From Taudactylus pleione (Eukaryota > Chordata > Amphibia > Anura > Myobatrachidae): a stretch of 64,000 nucleotides of DNA. The position numbers were made by a program, and so were the translations under genes. The stretch lies in the NCBI GenBank assembly GCA_031769625.1, contig JAUIMM010000171.1, positions 2,046,001-2,110,000 on the forward strand. The letters run 5' to 3'. Every line of letters begins with the position of its first letter. Position 1 is the first letter of the stretch. Below are positions 49,850 to 60,816 of this stretch, piece by piece. The notes under the pieces are model-generated. The model made no database searches. It was not told the origin of the DNA and saw only the letters and a list, made by a program, of their open reading frames with translations.

Positions 49850-50290
49850 ATTTTAACTTTTTTTTTTTTTTAACACAATCAATGCCCAAGGGTGCTGCTT
49901 ATAGTCCCGGGCTATCAGCACAGGCCTGAGGTGCCCTGGAGAGGGGGGACCACTTGATTGGATCCCTGGCCTGCGCTGTCTAGCATGAGGTGATGAATGC
50001 TTTGGCCGGGGGACCCCATGAGGCGGGTCCCATGGCTTGCGGCATTACATCTCCATTAGATAGAGCCCAGTGCTGGTTGTGGATAGTATGGGCGACCCCT
50101 ACTCATTTTGTCCCCCGTACTTCCACAACCGGGACCGGCTCCCTGAGCCTTGTGCTGGTTGTTGAAAATACGGGGGACCCCTACTTCTTTTTTCCTCTCT
50201 ATTTTCAGAACCAGAACCGGTTCACACAGCACAGTGCTGGTTGTGCCTTTAGGGGGGAACCCCACATAATTTTTACTTTTTATTAAGATT
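49850..50290. repeat. ~83-bp tandem repeat (GTGCTGGTTGTxxA)
   Basis: CAGTGCTGGTTGTGGATAGT, TTGTGCTGGTTGTTGAAAAT and CAGTGCTGGTTGTGCCTTTA start units at about 50068, 50150 and 50231, each followed by GGGGxACCCC. Upstream, GGGGGACCCCATGAGGCGGG is a related palindromic word. Confidence 0.65.
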
Positions 50291-50445
50291 TTACTAGCTT
50301 TTACACATAGAAGCGTGCATGGATCTCACTAATGCATGCTTCTGTCAAACTTGCACCTTGTAATGAAAGTCGCATTACAAGGTATGAGTTTACCCGCAGA
50401 TTAACTTGCATGCCTGTCAAACACATACCCGCAAACTCACACTAT

Positions 50446-51231
50446 GGGCTCGATTGAATTCGGTGCGAATTGCTAGTAGCGAAGTTGTTTCTTTAAACTC
50501 GCACACATCGCCGCGAAGTGTGCTCCCGAGAATTCTCCAATCCAATTAAAAATGCCTATTCGCACTACTCGCAGCGGAGGGGTGCAAATTGACTGCCAAA
50601 TGAGATTTGCGAGAAATGCATGAAAATGTGGGGAGACCATCCTGGAACCCCCAAAATGGATAATTTCGTTAGCAGGACTGTATAGACTGCTGTTCGTGTC
50701 CATTAGGAAGTTGCTGTAGGCTTTCAAATGGTGTCAAATAGCTAATTTGTGCTTTTTTTTTTTAAATGCAAGAAAATGATAAAAAACTAACTTTTTTTCG
50801 TTTAATCTCAAGCGAATTAAACGAAAAATGCAAAAAGAAGTAGGAAACTGTGATTTTGGGGTACTTTGAGGGTACCTTGAAAAATGGAAAAAAATGATAC
50901 AATAATTGTTTAGTTGAAAAATAATTGTTTTTAATTGAATTTGGGGTGCCTAAACTAATGAAAAAAATTGATTTTGGGGTAATTTGAGAACATTTTTTTA
51001 CCCCCAAAAATTACATGGTGTCCAAGGGGTTCAGCACAGTGTCCACACATTTTAACCTTAAAATAAAGATCTTCCTTTCCATCTCTCACCCTCAGGGAGG
51101 TGCGAGTGGAAAGTTGCGAATTCAGTCTGACTGATCAGTGCGAGTTGCTGATTGGATTGCAAAATGAATTCGCTATGCAAATTCGAAGTGAAAATTGCAT
51201 CTCGCAATTCGCACCTAATGGGATTGACCCC
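50446..51231. mobile_element. 786-bp MITE, GGGCTCGATTGAATTCGG ends, TAT duplication
   Basis: GGGCTCGATTGAATTCGGTG and CACCTAATGGGATTGACCCC are inverted (followed inside by GCGAATTGC on both sides); TAT lies outside at 50443-50445 and 51232-51234. AT-rich middle without coding. The GCGAATT word is repeated subterminally. Confidence 0.85.
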
Positions 51232-51299
51232 TATGTTGCGGGACAAACTCGCACCTTCAAAATGTGCGGGATGGTGCGAGTTTGTTCCCACAAATAATC

Positions 51300-52445
51300 C
51301 TGCACCCTATCATATTCTACACCTTGTGTATAAAGGTGGCAAAGCTAGCATGATATTTTGGGCAATGACCTGAGTTATCTGGTGAGAAATGGTGTCTTTG
51401 GCTTGCGAGAGATATGCCCTGTTAATGAATTTAACATGAATTTCCTGTACTTTTGCTGAGCCAACAAGCACTGTGTGTTCCATGGAAGACAAAACGTGTT
51501 CAGAGGAGTTAAAATCCGGAAAATCAGTGACCACGCTGTCCACACTTTAGATCACAGTCTCTCAGCATTGTACGGTAGTAGGTCACAGTATAAGCATCAC
51601 AATTTAAATGTTGTAGACGTACAGAGTGAAAAGAGAGTATGGAAAGGGCAGTGAGTTGCAGGTAGACAGGTGGAGCCAGGGATCAGTTTGCTAAATATGT
51701 AATATCTAGTCTGTAAGTAAAGAAAAAATTTCTGGGTTTGGTATAGCATACTTCATTCTGAGCTCTTGAAAAGAATAAATTTGTCCTCCAGGGTTAAACA
51801 CCTCCCTAATTGCTGCAATTTCCCTCTCCCTCCAGGTATTGTAGTGGGGGATAGGGTGTAAGAGATGGCGGGAAGTCTGGTTTGCTTCATAGGGGTATAT
51901 ATGTGGTACAATATGCGCTTTACAAATGGAATCAACATTAATAGAACAAAACTGGGTAAAAACAGGCAGACAGAGAGGTAAAAAAATATTATTGGTAATT
52001 CCTTTAGGAAATTTAGAACACGGTAAATGCAAAAGTGCTATAGGGGAATAAGGGGAAAACAAGGCATTTTCTAGTAATGTGTTAGTAAAATGGTCCAGGC
52101 CCAAAGCCCAATCAGAGATGTTTCGAAATGCTGCTACATATGAGAAAGATAGAATGTCCGGGAAGACTAGGCCACCTTTAGCTTTGCTATGAAACAGTCT
52201 ATTCATAGCAATTTGAGTTTTTTACGATTCCATATAAATTTTTGGAAAGCCTTAATACATAATGTGGCATCAGAATTCGACAAAAATAAAGGGGGCATTT
52301 AAATGGAGTAGGCCAACTAGGGAAAAGTGTGCTTTTGATGACTGCTAGTTGTCCCAATAAAGATAAAGGGAGGGAAATCCAGTGCTGAAGTTGTTGGATT
52401 TTATTAATAATTTGAGGGAAGTTAGCAAATAATTTAGACATAGAA
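51300..52445 (-). pseudogene. Fragmented LINE: ORF2 C-terminal piece
   Basis: On the minus strand: LFANFPQIINKIQQLQHWIS and LPLSLLGQLAVIKSTLFP (after the RT thumb), KGGLVFPDILSFSYVAAFRN, SFQELRMKYAIPNPEIFSL, and near the 3' edge KVQEIHVKFINRAYLSQAK. These are the same ordered blocks as in L1/Tx1 ORF2 and in the copy at 24931. Frameshifts are present. This is the 3'-most piece of the LINE scattered to 63243. Confidence 0.8.
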
Positions 52446-52479
52446 GGTGTGAAGTTGAAACCTTAGATATCGTAGTTGA

Positions 52480-52838
52480 GTACGTGATCCCGACAGTCAG
52501 AATTCAGAAAGATTTCTGTAAGTATTATAGCCCTTACTCTATCCCTCCCCCAACCCACCCCTCCCATCCCACAGCCTAACCCTCCCCTCCCGCAGCCTAA
52601 CCCTCCCGACCCACAACCTAACCCTCCCCCCCCGCAGCCTAACCATCCCGACCCACAACCTAACCCTCCCCTCCCGCAACCTAACCTTCCCCCTTGTGCC
52701 TAACCCTCCTCCTAACCCTAAGTCTTCCCCTGGCCCTAATACTTACCTCTGCAATCTGTCGGGATTCTGACACTCTGTATGCCGCTGTTGGTATTGTGAC
52801 CGTCGGCATCCTGACTGTCTGGATGTTGACTTAATCCC
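52480..52838 (-). repeat. Telomere-like-core repeat family, copy 3 (in the LINE)
   Basis: TGATCCCGACAGTCAG at the left, a CCTAACCCTCCC tract (52555-52735), AGAGGTAAGTATT on the minus strand (complement of 52738-52750), and GACCGTCGGCATCCTGACTG at the right. It separates the LINE blocks KNLG... and YxGFNFTPSMS. Confidence 0.7.
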
Positions 52839-52849
52839 AGATTTTTAAG

Positions 52850-53102
52850 TTTGGTATTGGCAATATGAAATTGAGAGGAGAGGATAAGGCATTGATGACG
52901 TAGGTCTGGTTGTGTAAGAGGCAACACTTTAGATTTTAGGAAACTTATTTTATAACCAGCGAAAGAACTGAAACAGGTGATCTTTCCCAGTATAGCTGGA
53001 ATTGAGGCATTGGGTCGAGCGACAAATAAAAGCTTTTTATCAGTATAAAATAATATTTTAAATAAACATTTCCGACGTATATGTTGCGATAAAAGGTAAT
53101 AT
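52850..53102 (-). pseudogene. Fragmented LINE: RT catalytic-box piece
   Basis: The minus strand reads LLFYTDKKLLFVARPNASIP, which corresponds to the FADD-box strand with both catalytic aspartates disturbed (FYTDK), then the LGKITCFSSFAGYKISFLKS block. The active site is therefore mutated. Confidence 0.75.
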
Positions 53103-53451
53103 TTATTATTTATTTATTAACAGTTTCTTATATAGCGCAGCATATTCCGTTGCGCTTTACAATTGGAAACATTGATAGAACAAAACAGGGTAATAACAGA
53201 CAGACATAGAGGTAAGAGGGCCCTGCTTGCAAGCTTACAATCTATAGGGAAACAGGCATTGATACACAAGGATAGGTGCTATATATATTGCAATTTGGTC
53301 TGGCCAGAATGCAGAGTTTCTTGGTGATCCAGTCACACAGGAATGTCGGCAAAATGTCAGGAGTATGTGAAAGAAAGACAATATGTGAGGTTATGTGTGG
53401 ACTGTGAGAGGGGTTGTGATAAGACATGGAAGCTATGAAGGTTATGTGGTC
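53103..53451 (-). mobile_element. tRNA-type SINE relative, inserted in the LINE
   Basis: GGTAATAT flanks both sides (about 53096-53103 and 53452-53459). On the minus strand the 3' part carries AGATTGTAAGCTTGC, ATTGTAAAGCGCAACGGAAT and GCGCTATATAAGAAACTG with an AATAAATAATAA tail, the same tail as the SINE at 19540. The 5' half has no recognisable tRNA head. Confidence 0.75.
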
Positions 53452-53460
53452 GGTAATATG

Positions 53461-54366
53461 CATCAGAGATACTGCTAGGGGTACTAGGACTAAGAGAAAT
53501 AGCAGAGGTGAGTGGGAGCAGCCCTGACGTGTCCCTCTCTGGAAGGTTAACGTGGAGAAATTAAAGTATTGGACATTATTCTGGAGGAAGCAGTAGTATT
53601 CAGTGCTTTCATTAAAGATGCTATCTAGAGGGGGAAGCTAAATCTGTTTAGGGTCTTATAGAGATGATCACAAACAATTAAGTCAAACGCTTTTCAGCAT
53701 CAAGAGACAGGAGAATGTTGAGTTCAGCCTCGTGGATATCCCCTAATTGCTGTAATACCAATAATACTTTTCGGATCTGAAATACTGAGCTGTGACCCTA
53801 AATAAATATGGTTTGGTCTCGGTGGACCAATGAGGCTCCTAATGTCAGCGATAATTTTGGTGAATAATTTATAGTCTACATTTAGTAAACAAATTGGGCG
53901 ATAATAAGTTGGCAATGTGAGGTTCCTACCCGGTTTGGATAGTACCTTATTGATGGCTTGATTAAATCGAGGGGTTAGTTATAAAGGGACGTTAGGGTTG
54001 TGATTATAGAGGATTGAAGAAGCTTATAAAATTCTCCAGAGTGGCTGTCAGGAAGGGGGATTTACAAGTTTTGAGGTCTTTAATGGCTTTAAGAACTTCT
54101 GTTTCAGTGATTGGTTACTGTTATCTGTTCTGCCGTCAATTGTGGCAGAGAGACAGTACGGAAAAATGCGTCTCTGGAGACCATGTCAATTTTGTCTTTA
54201 GAGTAGAGTTCAGAATAGAAGTCAGGCAAAACATCAAGGATGGCCTGATCAGTATATTTTAGAGATCCCCCCCCCCCCCCCACCATCAGTGCACCAATAT
54301 AGCAGAACTAGGGTGACTTCCTTGTAGCAGATTAGTTAGAAGCCTGCCAGTTTGTTACCATGCATA
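53461..54366 (-). pseudogene. Fragmented LINE: RT fingers/palm piece
   Basis: Minus-strand blocks in order from 54366 downward: NKLAGFLTNLL, DVLPDFYSELYSKD, YRPICLLNVDYKLFTKIIAD and FQRGTRQGCSHSPLLFLLVL. These are L1-clade RT motifs 0 to 4. The C run at 54269-54282 and several stops break the frame. Confidence 0.8.
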
Positions 54367-54367
54367 T

Positions 54368-55774
54368 GTAACCGCACTTTCAGTGTGCGGTGTGGTACAA
54401 GGTTCTTTTGGAGTGATGCACCTCCTATTGCCTCAGGCTAGCTCTCCAAGGTGTGGGCAATACCTGAGAATGGGGTCCCTTCCCATGAAGGCTTTATAAC
54501 AGTCACACATATAAGTATAGACATATGCAGCAACAGTTCTTGTTGAATAACTTGGGCACCAGGCCTTCCTCCTGCACAAATATCGTTACAGCAGCTTTTC
54601 TTCTTCCAGCTCACTTGGCATATCAGATGGTATATGACAATCTTATGGATATGGTTACATCACATCTCACTCTTCTTCACTAGCACAGTCTTTAAGCACA
54701 GTTACAATAAATGCTTTGCACTCTATACATACAGGTCCACCTGGCCCTACACTGGCTGGTGCTTGTAGTTCTCCCACCTCATACATGCAGGTCAACCTGG
54801 GCCTTTGCTGGCTGGTGCCTGTAGTTCTCCACTTCATACATGTAGGTCCACCCTGTCCTATACTGACTGGTGCCTGTAGTTCTTCACTTAATACATGCAG
54901 GTCCACCTGGCCCTTTGCTGGCTGGTGCCTGTAGTTCTCCACTTCATACATGCAGGTCCACCTTGCCCTATGCTGACTGGTGCCTGTAGTTTTTCGCTTA
55001 ATACATGCAGGACCACCTGGCCCTTTGCTGGCTGATGCCTGTAGTTCCACAGCTTCCCACACATCTCACTTAAATTATTTTGCACTCTGTCTCTTCTTTG
55101 TCTATTCTTGGACAATATACAGAGTGTCTCATACCCAGTCTGCCTCTCTCTGCTCCCCTTCTCTTTCATATGGGACAGCAATATACAGACTTTTCCATTG
55201 CAGCTATCACGCTCTCAGCTGCAGCTCATCCCTCTCCTACAGGGATGGCTCCAATAGCCACAATGCTACCACAGCAACCCCCCCCCCTCTAATGGCTGCT
55301 GGGGGGCTTTTATGCATAAGGGACACCTCTGGTACCTTAACAGTAAAGCTCCTGGGAAACTCCTCTGCCCTATACGTCCAACACTGGCATCTCTTACCCC
55401 TCATGGATGCTGAAAACGTCACTGGGCTGCTCACGGTGCAAGCTTCCCGCTCTTTCTTTGTGGTCTCTCACAGACTTTATCTCAGGGGTCTCTCTCCTTG
55501 GGCGTTAGAAGGGCATCGTAGAAGCCGCCACGACCCCGCCAATCTCCCCCTAGCGGGGGAGCACAAGAGCTACATTCCTGCTTCCCAGCTCTGTCTCTCC
55601 CCAAAGATGTCTGCTGCCTTCCAACTTCTCCCTCTCAACTCTTTTGTTCTCTCCCCCCTCCTTTCCCTGCTGTCTCAGCTACACAACCAGTCTTTCTGCC
55701 CCGACATGTCTATCTCTCCAACTCCAACAGGCAGCAATATTTAACACTGAGAGGGATGTATTTACAGGGTGTTA
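54368..55774. mobile_element. Insertion with TGTAAC...GTTACA ends and 55-bp array
   Basis: The ends ATGTAACCGCAC and GGGTGTTACACAT are weakly inverted and CATA lies at both borders. LINE sequence is continuous across it (FHM on one side, HGNKLAGF on the other), which proves insertion. About six 55-bp units (TACATGCAGGTCCACCTGGC) occupy 54727-55055. The 254-codon open frame to its right is not recognisable. Confidence 0.6.
54727..55055. repeat. 55-bp tandem repeat, ~6 copies
   Basis: Units begin TACATxCAGGTCCACC at about 54727, 54783, 54838, 54893, 54948 and 55003, containing GGTGCCTGTAGTTCT. Alternate units carry CTATxCTGACTGG or CTTTGCTGGCTGG, so there is a weak dimeric order. Two further units lie at 56688-56770. 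Confidence 0.85.
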
Positions 55775-55775
55775 C

Positions 55776-55940
55776 ACATATGAAATGCATTTTTGTTATT
55801 GTTAACCTGACTGTCACCGACCCCCTGCATCAAGGCATCAAATTTGCTCCTACTTGTCTGAAATCTGGTTTTAGCTGTAAGAGAAGGGGAAGAGTGCAGA
55901 GTTTAATATGCACAGGTGAGGTCAATTTGGGCCTCGTAGT
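55776..55940 (-). pseudogene. Fragmented LINE: pre-RT linker piece
   Basis: The minus strand reads FQTSRSKFDALMQ and NNNKNAFHM, which lead directly into HGNKLAGF at 54366 after the insertion is removed. The position corresponds to the linker between endonuclease and RT. Confidence 0.5.
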
Positions 55941-55948
55941 AGTGTTGT

Positions 55949-56104
55949 AGTGTTCCTGCTAGGCTCTTTTAAAACAGCCTGCCCTGTGCCTTTCCCACTC
56001 ACTGGCTGCAGTGACCCTCGGGTGGGGAAAAGTTGAGGTGAGTGATCACCGACGGGTGAATAGATGCCATGCGCATGCCCTGCCTGCGCTCTAGCAGGAA
56101 CACT
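55949..56104. mobile_element. 156-bp hAT-like MITE with 8-bp duplication
   Basis: AGTGTTCCTGCTAG and CTAGCAGGAACACT are perfectly inverted, and AGTGTTGT occurs on both sides (55941-55948 and 56105-56112). No coding. Confidence 0.88.
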
Positions 56105-56112
56105 AGTGTTGT

Positions 56113-56688
56113 ATGTTGTTTGTTGAGTGGGAGGTATAGGAAATCACATTTCCTCTAAGAACTGCCTTTGTGGTTTGTCAGAAAGAGGGAGTCTCGAAGT
56201 GTTGCAAGTTGGAAAAAGCATAGGAGTTCCAAGAGGACTGCAGCATATCTTTAAATGTATTGGAGGAGGCTAGATGGAAAGGGAAACGCCAGACGCAGAC
56301 ATTTCCCGTAAAAAGAGCAGGACAGATCTCAATCTAGATCAGAGCATGGTCAGTAAGGCTTAAGGTATCAATAGTAAAGGATGGGGCATTAATTACCAGC
56401 GTGTTGGAAACTAAAATGTACTGTAGTACATTTTATGTGGCCTGAGTAGAAGGTGAAGTATTTATCTAGAGGATGATGTAAGCGTAATCTAGAGATCTGT
56501 AAGGAGTAAATGTTCTAAAAAGTATGCAATACCCACTTTACTTTTGGTATGTGTAGTATGAGTAGCGGGTTGGCGGTCCATAAAATGATAGGCTTTGACA
56601 TTGAAGTCACCTCCACAGCACCAAGGAAATGTTAGGGATAGAGCAGATTGGCAAATGAGTCATAAAAAGAATTATCATATACATTAGT
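56113..56688 (-). pseudogene. Fragmented LINE: endonuclease C-terminal half
   Basis: The minus strand reads GDFNVKAYHFMDRQP-like sequence near 56620-56570 (GDFN is an AP-endonuclease active-site block; one frame shift inside), THTTHTKSKVGIAYF, and LSLTDHALI-like residues near 56370-56340 (SDH/TDHA block). The endonuclease cuts the target DNA in L1-type retrotransposition. Confidence 0.7.
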
Positions 56689-56776
56689 GGCTGGTGCCTG
56701 TAGTTCTCCACTTCTTACATGCAGGTCCACCTGGCCCTATGCTGGCTGGTGCCTGTAGTTCTCCACTTAATTAATT
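56688..56776. repeat. Two more copies of the 55-bp unit
   Basis: GGCTGGTGCCTGTAGTTCTC starts at 56690 and again at about 56744, with TTACATGCAGGTCCACCTGG between. The same unit is in the insertion at 54727, 1.7 kb away on the other side of LINE sequence. Confidence 0.8.
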
Positions 56777-56777
56777 A

Positions 56778-58605
56778 GCACCCTGCACCTGTCACAACTC
56801 GTGCCATTCCTCTTTTTTGCCTGGGGTGTTGCTATCTGCTCTGGTGCTTCTAACACAGTCTGGGCCTGATTGACACACACACAGACAAAAAATAGGCGCT
56901 GGACTATAACCACCTCAGTGGACCAGGATAAATGTAGGGAGTGTGTAGAGGACCAGGGGATTAATTAGTATAAAGCAGCCGTCATAGAGGTGGAGGAATC
57001 TGGACCCTCCCAACAATTACCAAGAAAACGAAAGCACAGATAGACAGGCGCTAAAGATACTAATATTTAATAAGAAGACCACAGTAAATAGTAAAATTAA
57101 ACACTCAAAAAATTAATAAAAATACATATAGGATAGAAAATGCTAAAATGACATATTAATGGGATAATGAAAAAAAAAAAAAAAATAAAGAGTAAAAATA
57201 TATATAAATAAATTAGAGAATTACTTCAACTAAGACAATAAAAAATGAATAGGAAAATAAAAGCAATATTTGTTGTAATTGCATACAATCTGCACCAAGC
57301 GGAGAATAATAAACCTGCAAGATAAATTGTAAAAATGTAGCAACAATGGCAGTGTACAGTGGCTTGCATATAAACAATCACAAATAACATTAAAGGTGTT
57401 AATATTTACATAGCTCTTAGATGGTCCGTGTAGACATATATATATTAATGTCTCTCACACATCTGAGACTGTAGGAGAATGTTAATTAGTACACCATAAT
57501 AAAGGTATTCCAGCCTATGTGGCACAACGGATTTTTAGGGGGACTGTTGATGTCCAGTGATATTCTGAAAAAAAGTTGGAATATAAATTGAGCCCTTAGG
57601 AGCTGGGCTTATAGATTGTTCATCTAGGAGCATTGGCTGTTTCTAACATTTGAAGCCACTCCTAATACGTGTAGACCGCACAGCTGCAGACAGCTCTGTT
57701 CAATATATCAGAGAATAAAAATGTTAAAATTTTTTTTAGAATAGTGCACATTCAAGCATGCATGCTTTATAGGGTTTGTCACTCACGATCCAGTTGTGAC
57801 CATAAGTCATACCGTACTCCCCACTTATCTTTCACATGCAGTGGCCTCACAGTAATCCACGGAGGAGAGGGATCGGCTCCGGTGCAATCACCCGTCGGTG
57901 TGCAGCGTTATTGTTCTTCCTCCGTGTAAAGTGGTCAGTATAGAGTGGTCAGTGACTCACTTGCCCGGCTCGCGGTCTCACGTCCCGTCCTTCTCTCTAC
58001 GCGTTTCTCCGCCTTAGAAACATCGGCGGCCTGATTGAGAGGCGCTCGCAAAAAGCGAGCGCTCTATCTGAATCAGGGCGAGCGCTGGTTTTTTTTAGTT
58101 GCGGCCTCCTTGCCGCTCGTATAGCTGTGGGTGACCACCCACAGCTATTGCGAGCGGCCAGGATGATGGTCACGATGGTCAAGACCATCGCGACCATCGG
58201 GCTTGCGATGAGACCCTTGTGGTAGGGTCTCGTGGCCGCAAGCCCCAGAGAGCTTCTGGCTGTAATAGAGCCGGAAGCTCTCTCACTGACATCACTGGTG
58301 AACGCCTCCGTTTGTGAAGCCACCCCCCCGGCCACGCCTACAAAACGGGGCGAGCTGTCGATCAAATTCGACAGCCGCCCCTTTTGTAGTGAGCCACGGA
58401 GCGAGTGCTTTTTGCGCTCGCTCCGGGGCAAGCGTGGCGTGCGCACTGGGCCACTATGCGCTTGCGAGTGGGTCTCAATCAGGCCCTCTGGTCCGTAGCT
58501 CAGCAGTTTGTTGCATTAGCTGAATGTGTTAGAAGCACCAGAGCAGAGAGTGTGACACCTCAGGCAGGAAAGAGGAACTGCGCAGCTTGTGACAGGTGCA
58601 GGGTG
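56778..58605. mobile_element. 1.8-kb DNA element with ~70-bp inverted ends
   Basis: AGCACCCTGCACCTGTCACA at the left and TGTGACAGGTGCAGGGTGCT at the right are perfect inverts; similarity extends about 70 bp inward (GCTCTGGTGCTTCTAACACA near 56835 pairs with the copy near 58525-58545). The inside is AT-rich with no transposase, plus the nested MITE B1. Confidence 0.75.
58027..58486 (-). mobile_element. Serial-hairpin MITE subfamily B, copy B1
   Basis: GGCCTGATTGAGAGGCGCTC to GGTCTCAATCAGGCCC, 460 bp. The order of hairpins is that of family A in reverse, but most stems have different sequence: AGAGAGCTTCTGGCT/AGCCGGAAGCTCTCT in place of AGTGATTTTGGCTCT, GAGACCC/GGGTCTC (58210-58216 and 58225-58231) in place of GAAACCC/GGGTTTC, and GGGGCGAGCTGTCGA/TCGACAGCCGCCCC. 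Confidence 0.85.
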
Positions 58606-58757
58606 CTAGAATGAACAATATATCAGGGATACCATGCATTTCAACCCTAAGTACAATCTTCCACCTGGGTCAGATATTGTAGGAATAACAGTATATGGGA
58701 GTCCTTTTTGAATTAAGATAGCAACGCAGCAGGATTTTGAATTATAGAAGGAGAATG
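58606..58757 (-). pseudogene. Fragmented LINE: endonuclease middle piece
   Basis: The minus strand reads SKSCCVAILIQKGLPYTVIP followed by DPGGRLYLGLKCMVSLI. The pattern GVAILIxKxLPF...DPxGRYxxL is characteristic of the L1-type endonuclease. Confidence 0.75.
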
Positions 58758-58761
58758 CAAC

Positions 58762-60055
58762 CACTTTGTCACGAATCGTGGTCTTAGCTGCCCATACAGG
58801 GTTAAGCATTCATTCATTGCTGTGTCTAAAACCTCCAACAGACTAGCACAGTGATTACCGCTCACCTGGCTGCTCACCTGGTCAGCCTGGCCAATTACCT
58901 GTTACCACTCCCTATATATTTCCAGGCCTAGGAAAGACTCATTACCTGAACAACTATGTTCATTCCTAAAGATCGTTCCAGGCTCAGTGTCTTCTGTGTT
59001 TCAAGAGCTTTCTCCGTGGATACTTTCCTTGCTCAACGATTACCCACATGTACCATCGCTGTTTGCCTCTCAGTGCTGCAGCTTCCATGCTGCATAAAGA
59101 TAACCACCAGGACTGTTTACCATCACCGCTGTATACCATCTCAGCACCGCAGCTTCCATGCCACACACAGACTGCTTGCTGTTGTCTGCATTTCATCTAC
59201 CGCTGTGTATCATCTCTCAGCGCCGCAGCTTTCATGCCGCACACAGACTGATCATCGTTGTCTGCATTCCGTCTACCGCTGTGTACCATCTATCGGCTCC
59301 CACGCTGCACACAGACCGCTTCCAACTCCAGTTCTGCCAGTGAACCTGCGGTACATACCATTTGCGGTTGCCACATATCTTATCACCTGCGTGGATTCCA
59401 CTCTGCGTTGTGCGGACATCATCTTGACTGTGTTGCAAGAATCACTACACTCTGTAGCTACAGTGGGTTACTGTATAATCTATGATGACTACTATGGTTA
59501 TCCTGTACTGTATGCTCTTGTCTTGGGCTGACAGTCAGCGTTGGGATTCCAGGTCTGGAGGACATGATCGGGTCACAGTCTTTTAGCATCAAGGTGTTCA
59601 GTACTGTGTGTGCCTGAAGTGTCTCTCTATCCTGAGTTCCTCTTCCGGATTATGGTCCAGGTCTTGCATAAGAGCTTTACCATGGATATAGCTTCATTAG
59701 TTCTTCTATGGTGACATAAGACTCCGATTCCTGGCTTGGTTCCCAGGTCCAGACTGTCAGTACTATATTGTTTTGAGTTCAGGTGGTTCTAGTCATTTGA
59801 GTAATTTTCTGGCCTGATTGGTCCTTGGACCATTGAGTGAGAGGCTCCCCGGTGGCTTGGGTTCCTGTTCCAATTCTAGTTTCATTGATTTGATCTGGTC
59901 CGTGATTCCTAGTGTCTCTAGCCTGCCAGTACCTGTATTTCCTATAGTTGTGGTATCTTGCAGCCTTCACGTTTCCTGCACTCCTCAGTTAATACCCTGG
60001 GCCCCGTGCCATACCAGAACTGTGACACATTTGTTGTTAAAGCATGGAAAGTTTA
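58762..60055. mobile_element. 1.3-kb insertion with TGTCAC...GTGACA-like ends
   Basis: TTTGTCACGAATCGTGG and CCAGAACTGTGACACATT are weakly inverted ends splitting the LINE endonuclease. A 76-bp tandem array lies inside (59040-59330). The plus-strand 191-codon frame across it is repeat-derived. Confidence 0.5.
59040..59330. repeat. ~76-bp tandem repeat, ~4 copies
   Basis: Units containing CAGCxCCGCAGCTTCCATGC and TCTACCGCTGTGTAxCATCT start at about 59053, 59128, 59205 and 59285. Confidence 0.8.
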
Positions 60056-60190
60056 CAATTTTCAGAGTCAATAAGGTGTGCCTCCTGTAAAAATAGAGAT
60101 TAAAATAGATATATATAGATTAAGATTTAAATAGAATATAATTGTGCTGGTAAATTTATACCCTAGACATCTGGTCCTAAATGCATGATG
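60056..60190 (-). pseudogene. Fragmented LINE: ORF2 N-terminal piece
   Basis: The minus strand near 60100-60060 reads LFLQEAHLIDSENCK; the LQEAHL block holds the catalytic Glu of the AP-like endonuclease. Upstream residues are too decayed to follow. Confidence 0.65.
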
Positions 60191-60199
60191 GGGAAAAAG

Positions 60200-60816
60200 A
60201 AGCAGTTTTCTCCTCAGGCTGTTTTCTGCGGGCGCATCGCCTGGCAGAAACAGCCTGCCACCCGGCACTTTTCCCCGCTGTCCCCCGCTGTGGAACGTGG
60301 CCTCTGAAGTGAATGAAAGCTAAAGAAGCCTCCGATCACTTCAGAGGCCAGCGTTCCCAGTGATGCACTGCGCGGGTGACGTCATGACGTCACCCGTGAC
60401 GTGAGGAGCCTGCCCCGCGCGCCTGCTGGATGTAGTTAGATCCAGTCAGCGCGAGACAGCGGCGAGCGCCCATCAAGTAAAGGTAAGGGCTGGGGCCAGT
60501 CTGGGGGCACTGCATAAAGGGGCCAGCCTGGGGGCACTACAGCCAGGGGGCACTGCATAAGGGCAAAGCTAGACTACAGGGGGCAATGCATAAAGGGGAA
60601 AACTACAGGGGGCACTGTATAAAAGGCACAAATACAGGGGGCACTGCATAATGGGCACTTTTGACTGAGAGCCAGTGGGGGAGCAGCCTGAGACATGTCG
60701 GGCTGGATTGGTCTGGGAGATACCCCTTTTCCCGGCGCGCGCATAATTGCGAAGGCCCCCACCTGGCTACTTTTGGATGCCACCCGGCTGGAAAAAAATT
60801 CTGGGGAGAACACTGA
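60200..60816 (+). repeat. CRE-palindrome / splice-donor / GGGGGCACT element, copy 2
   Basis: GCGGGTGACGTCATGACGTC (60371-60390), then AAAGGTAAGGGC (60479-60490), then several GGGGGCACTGCATAA units (60505-60655), then a GCCACCCGGCTGGAAAAAAA tail. Same order as 3222-4468 in the opposite orientation. It sits inside the LINE. Confidence 0.6.

Noticed and set aside
54980..55744. 254-residue plus-strand frame
   Set aside because: It starts in the 55-bp tandem repeat and lies inside a transposon insertion in the LINE; no recognisable domain.
58956..59531. 191-residue plus-strand frame
   Set aside because: Spans the 76-bp tandem repeat of a transposon insertion; several frames are open and none has a known motif.
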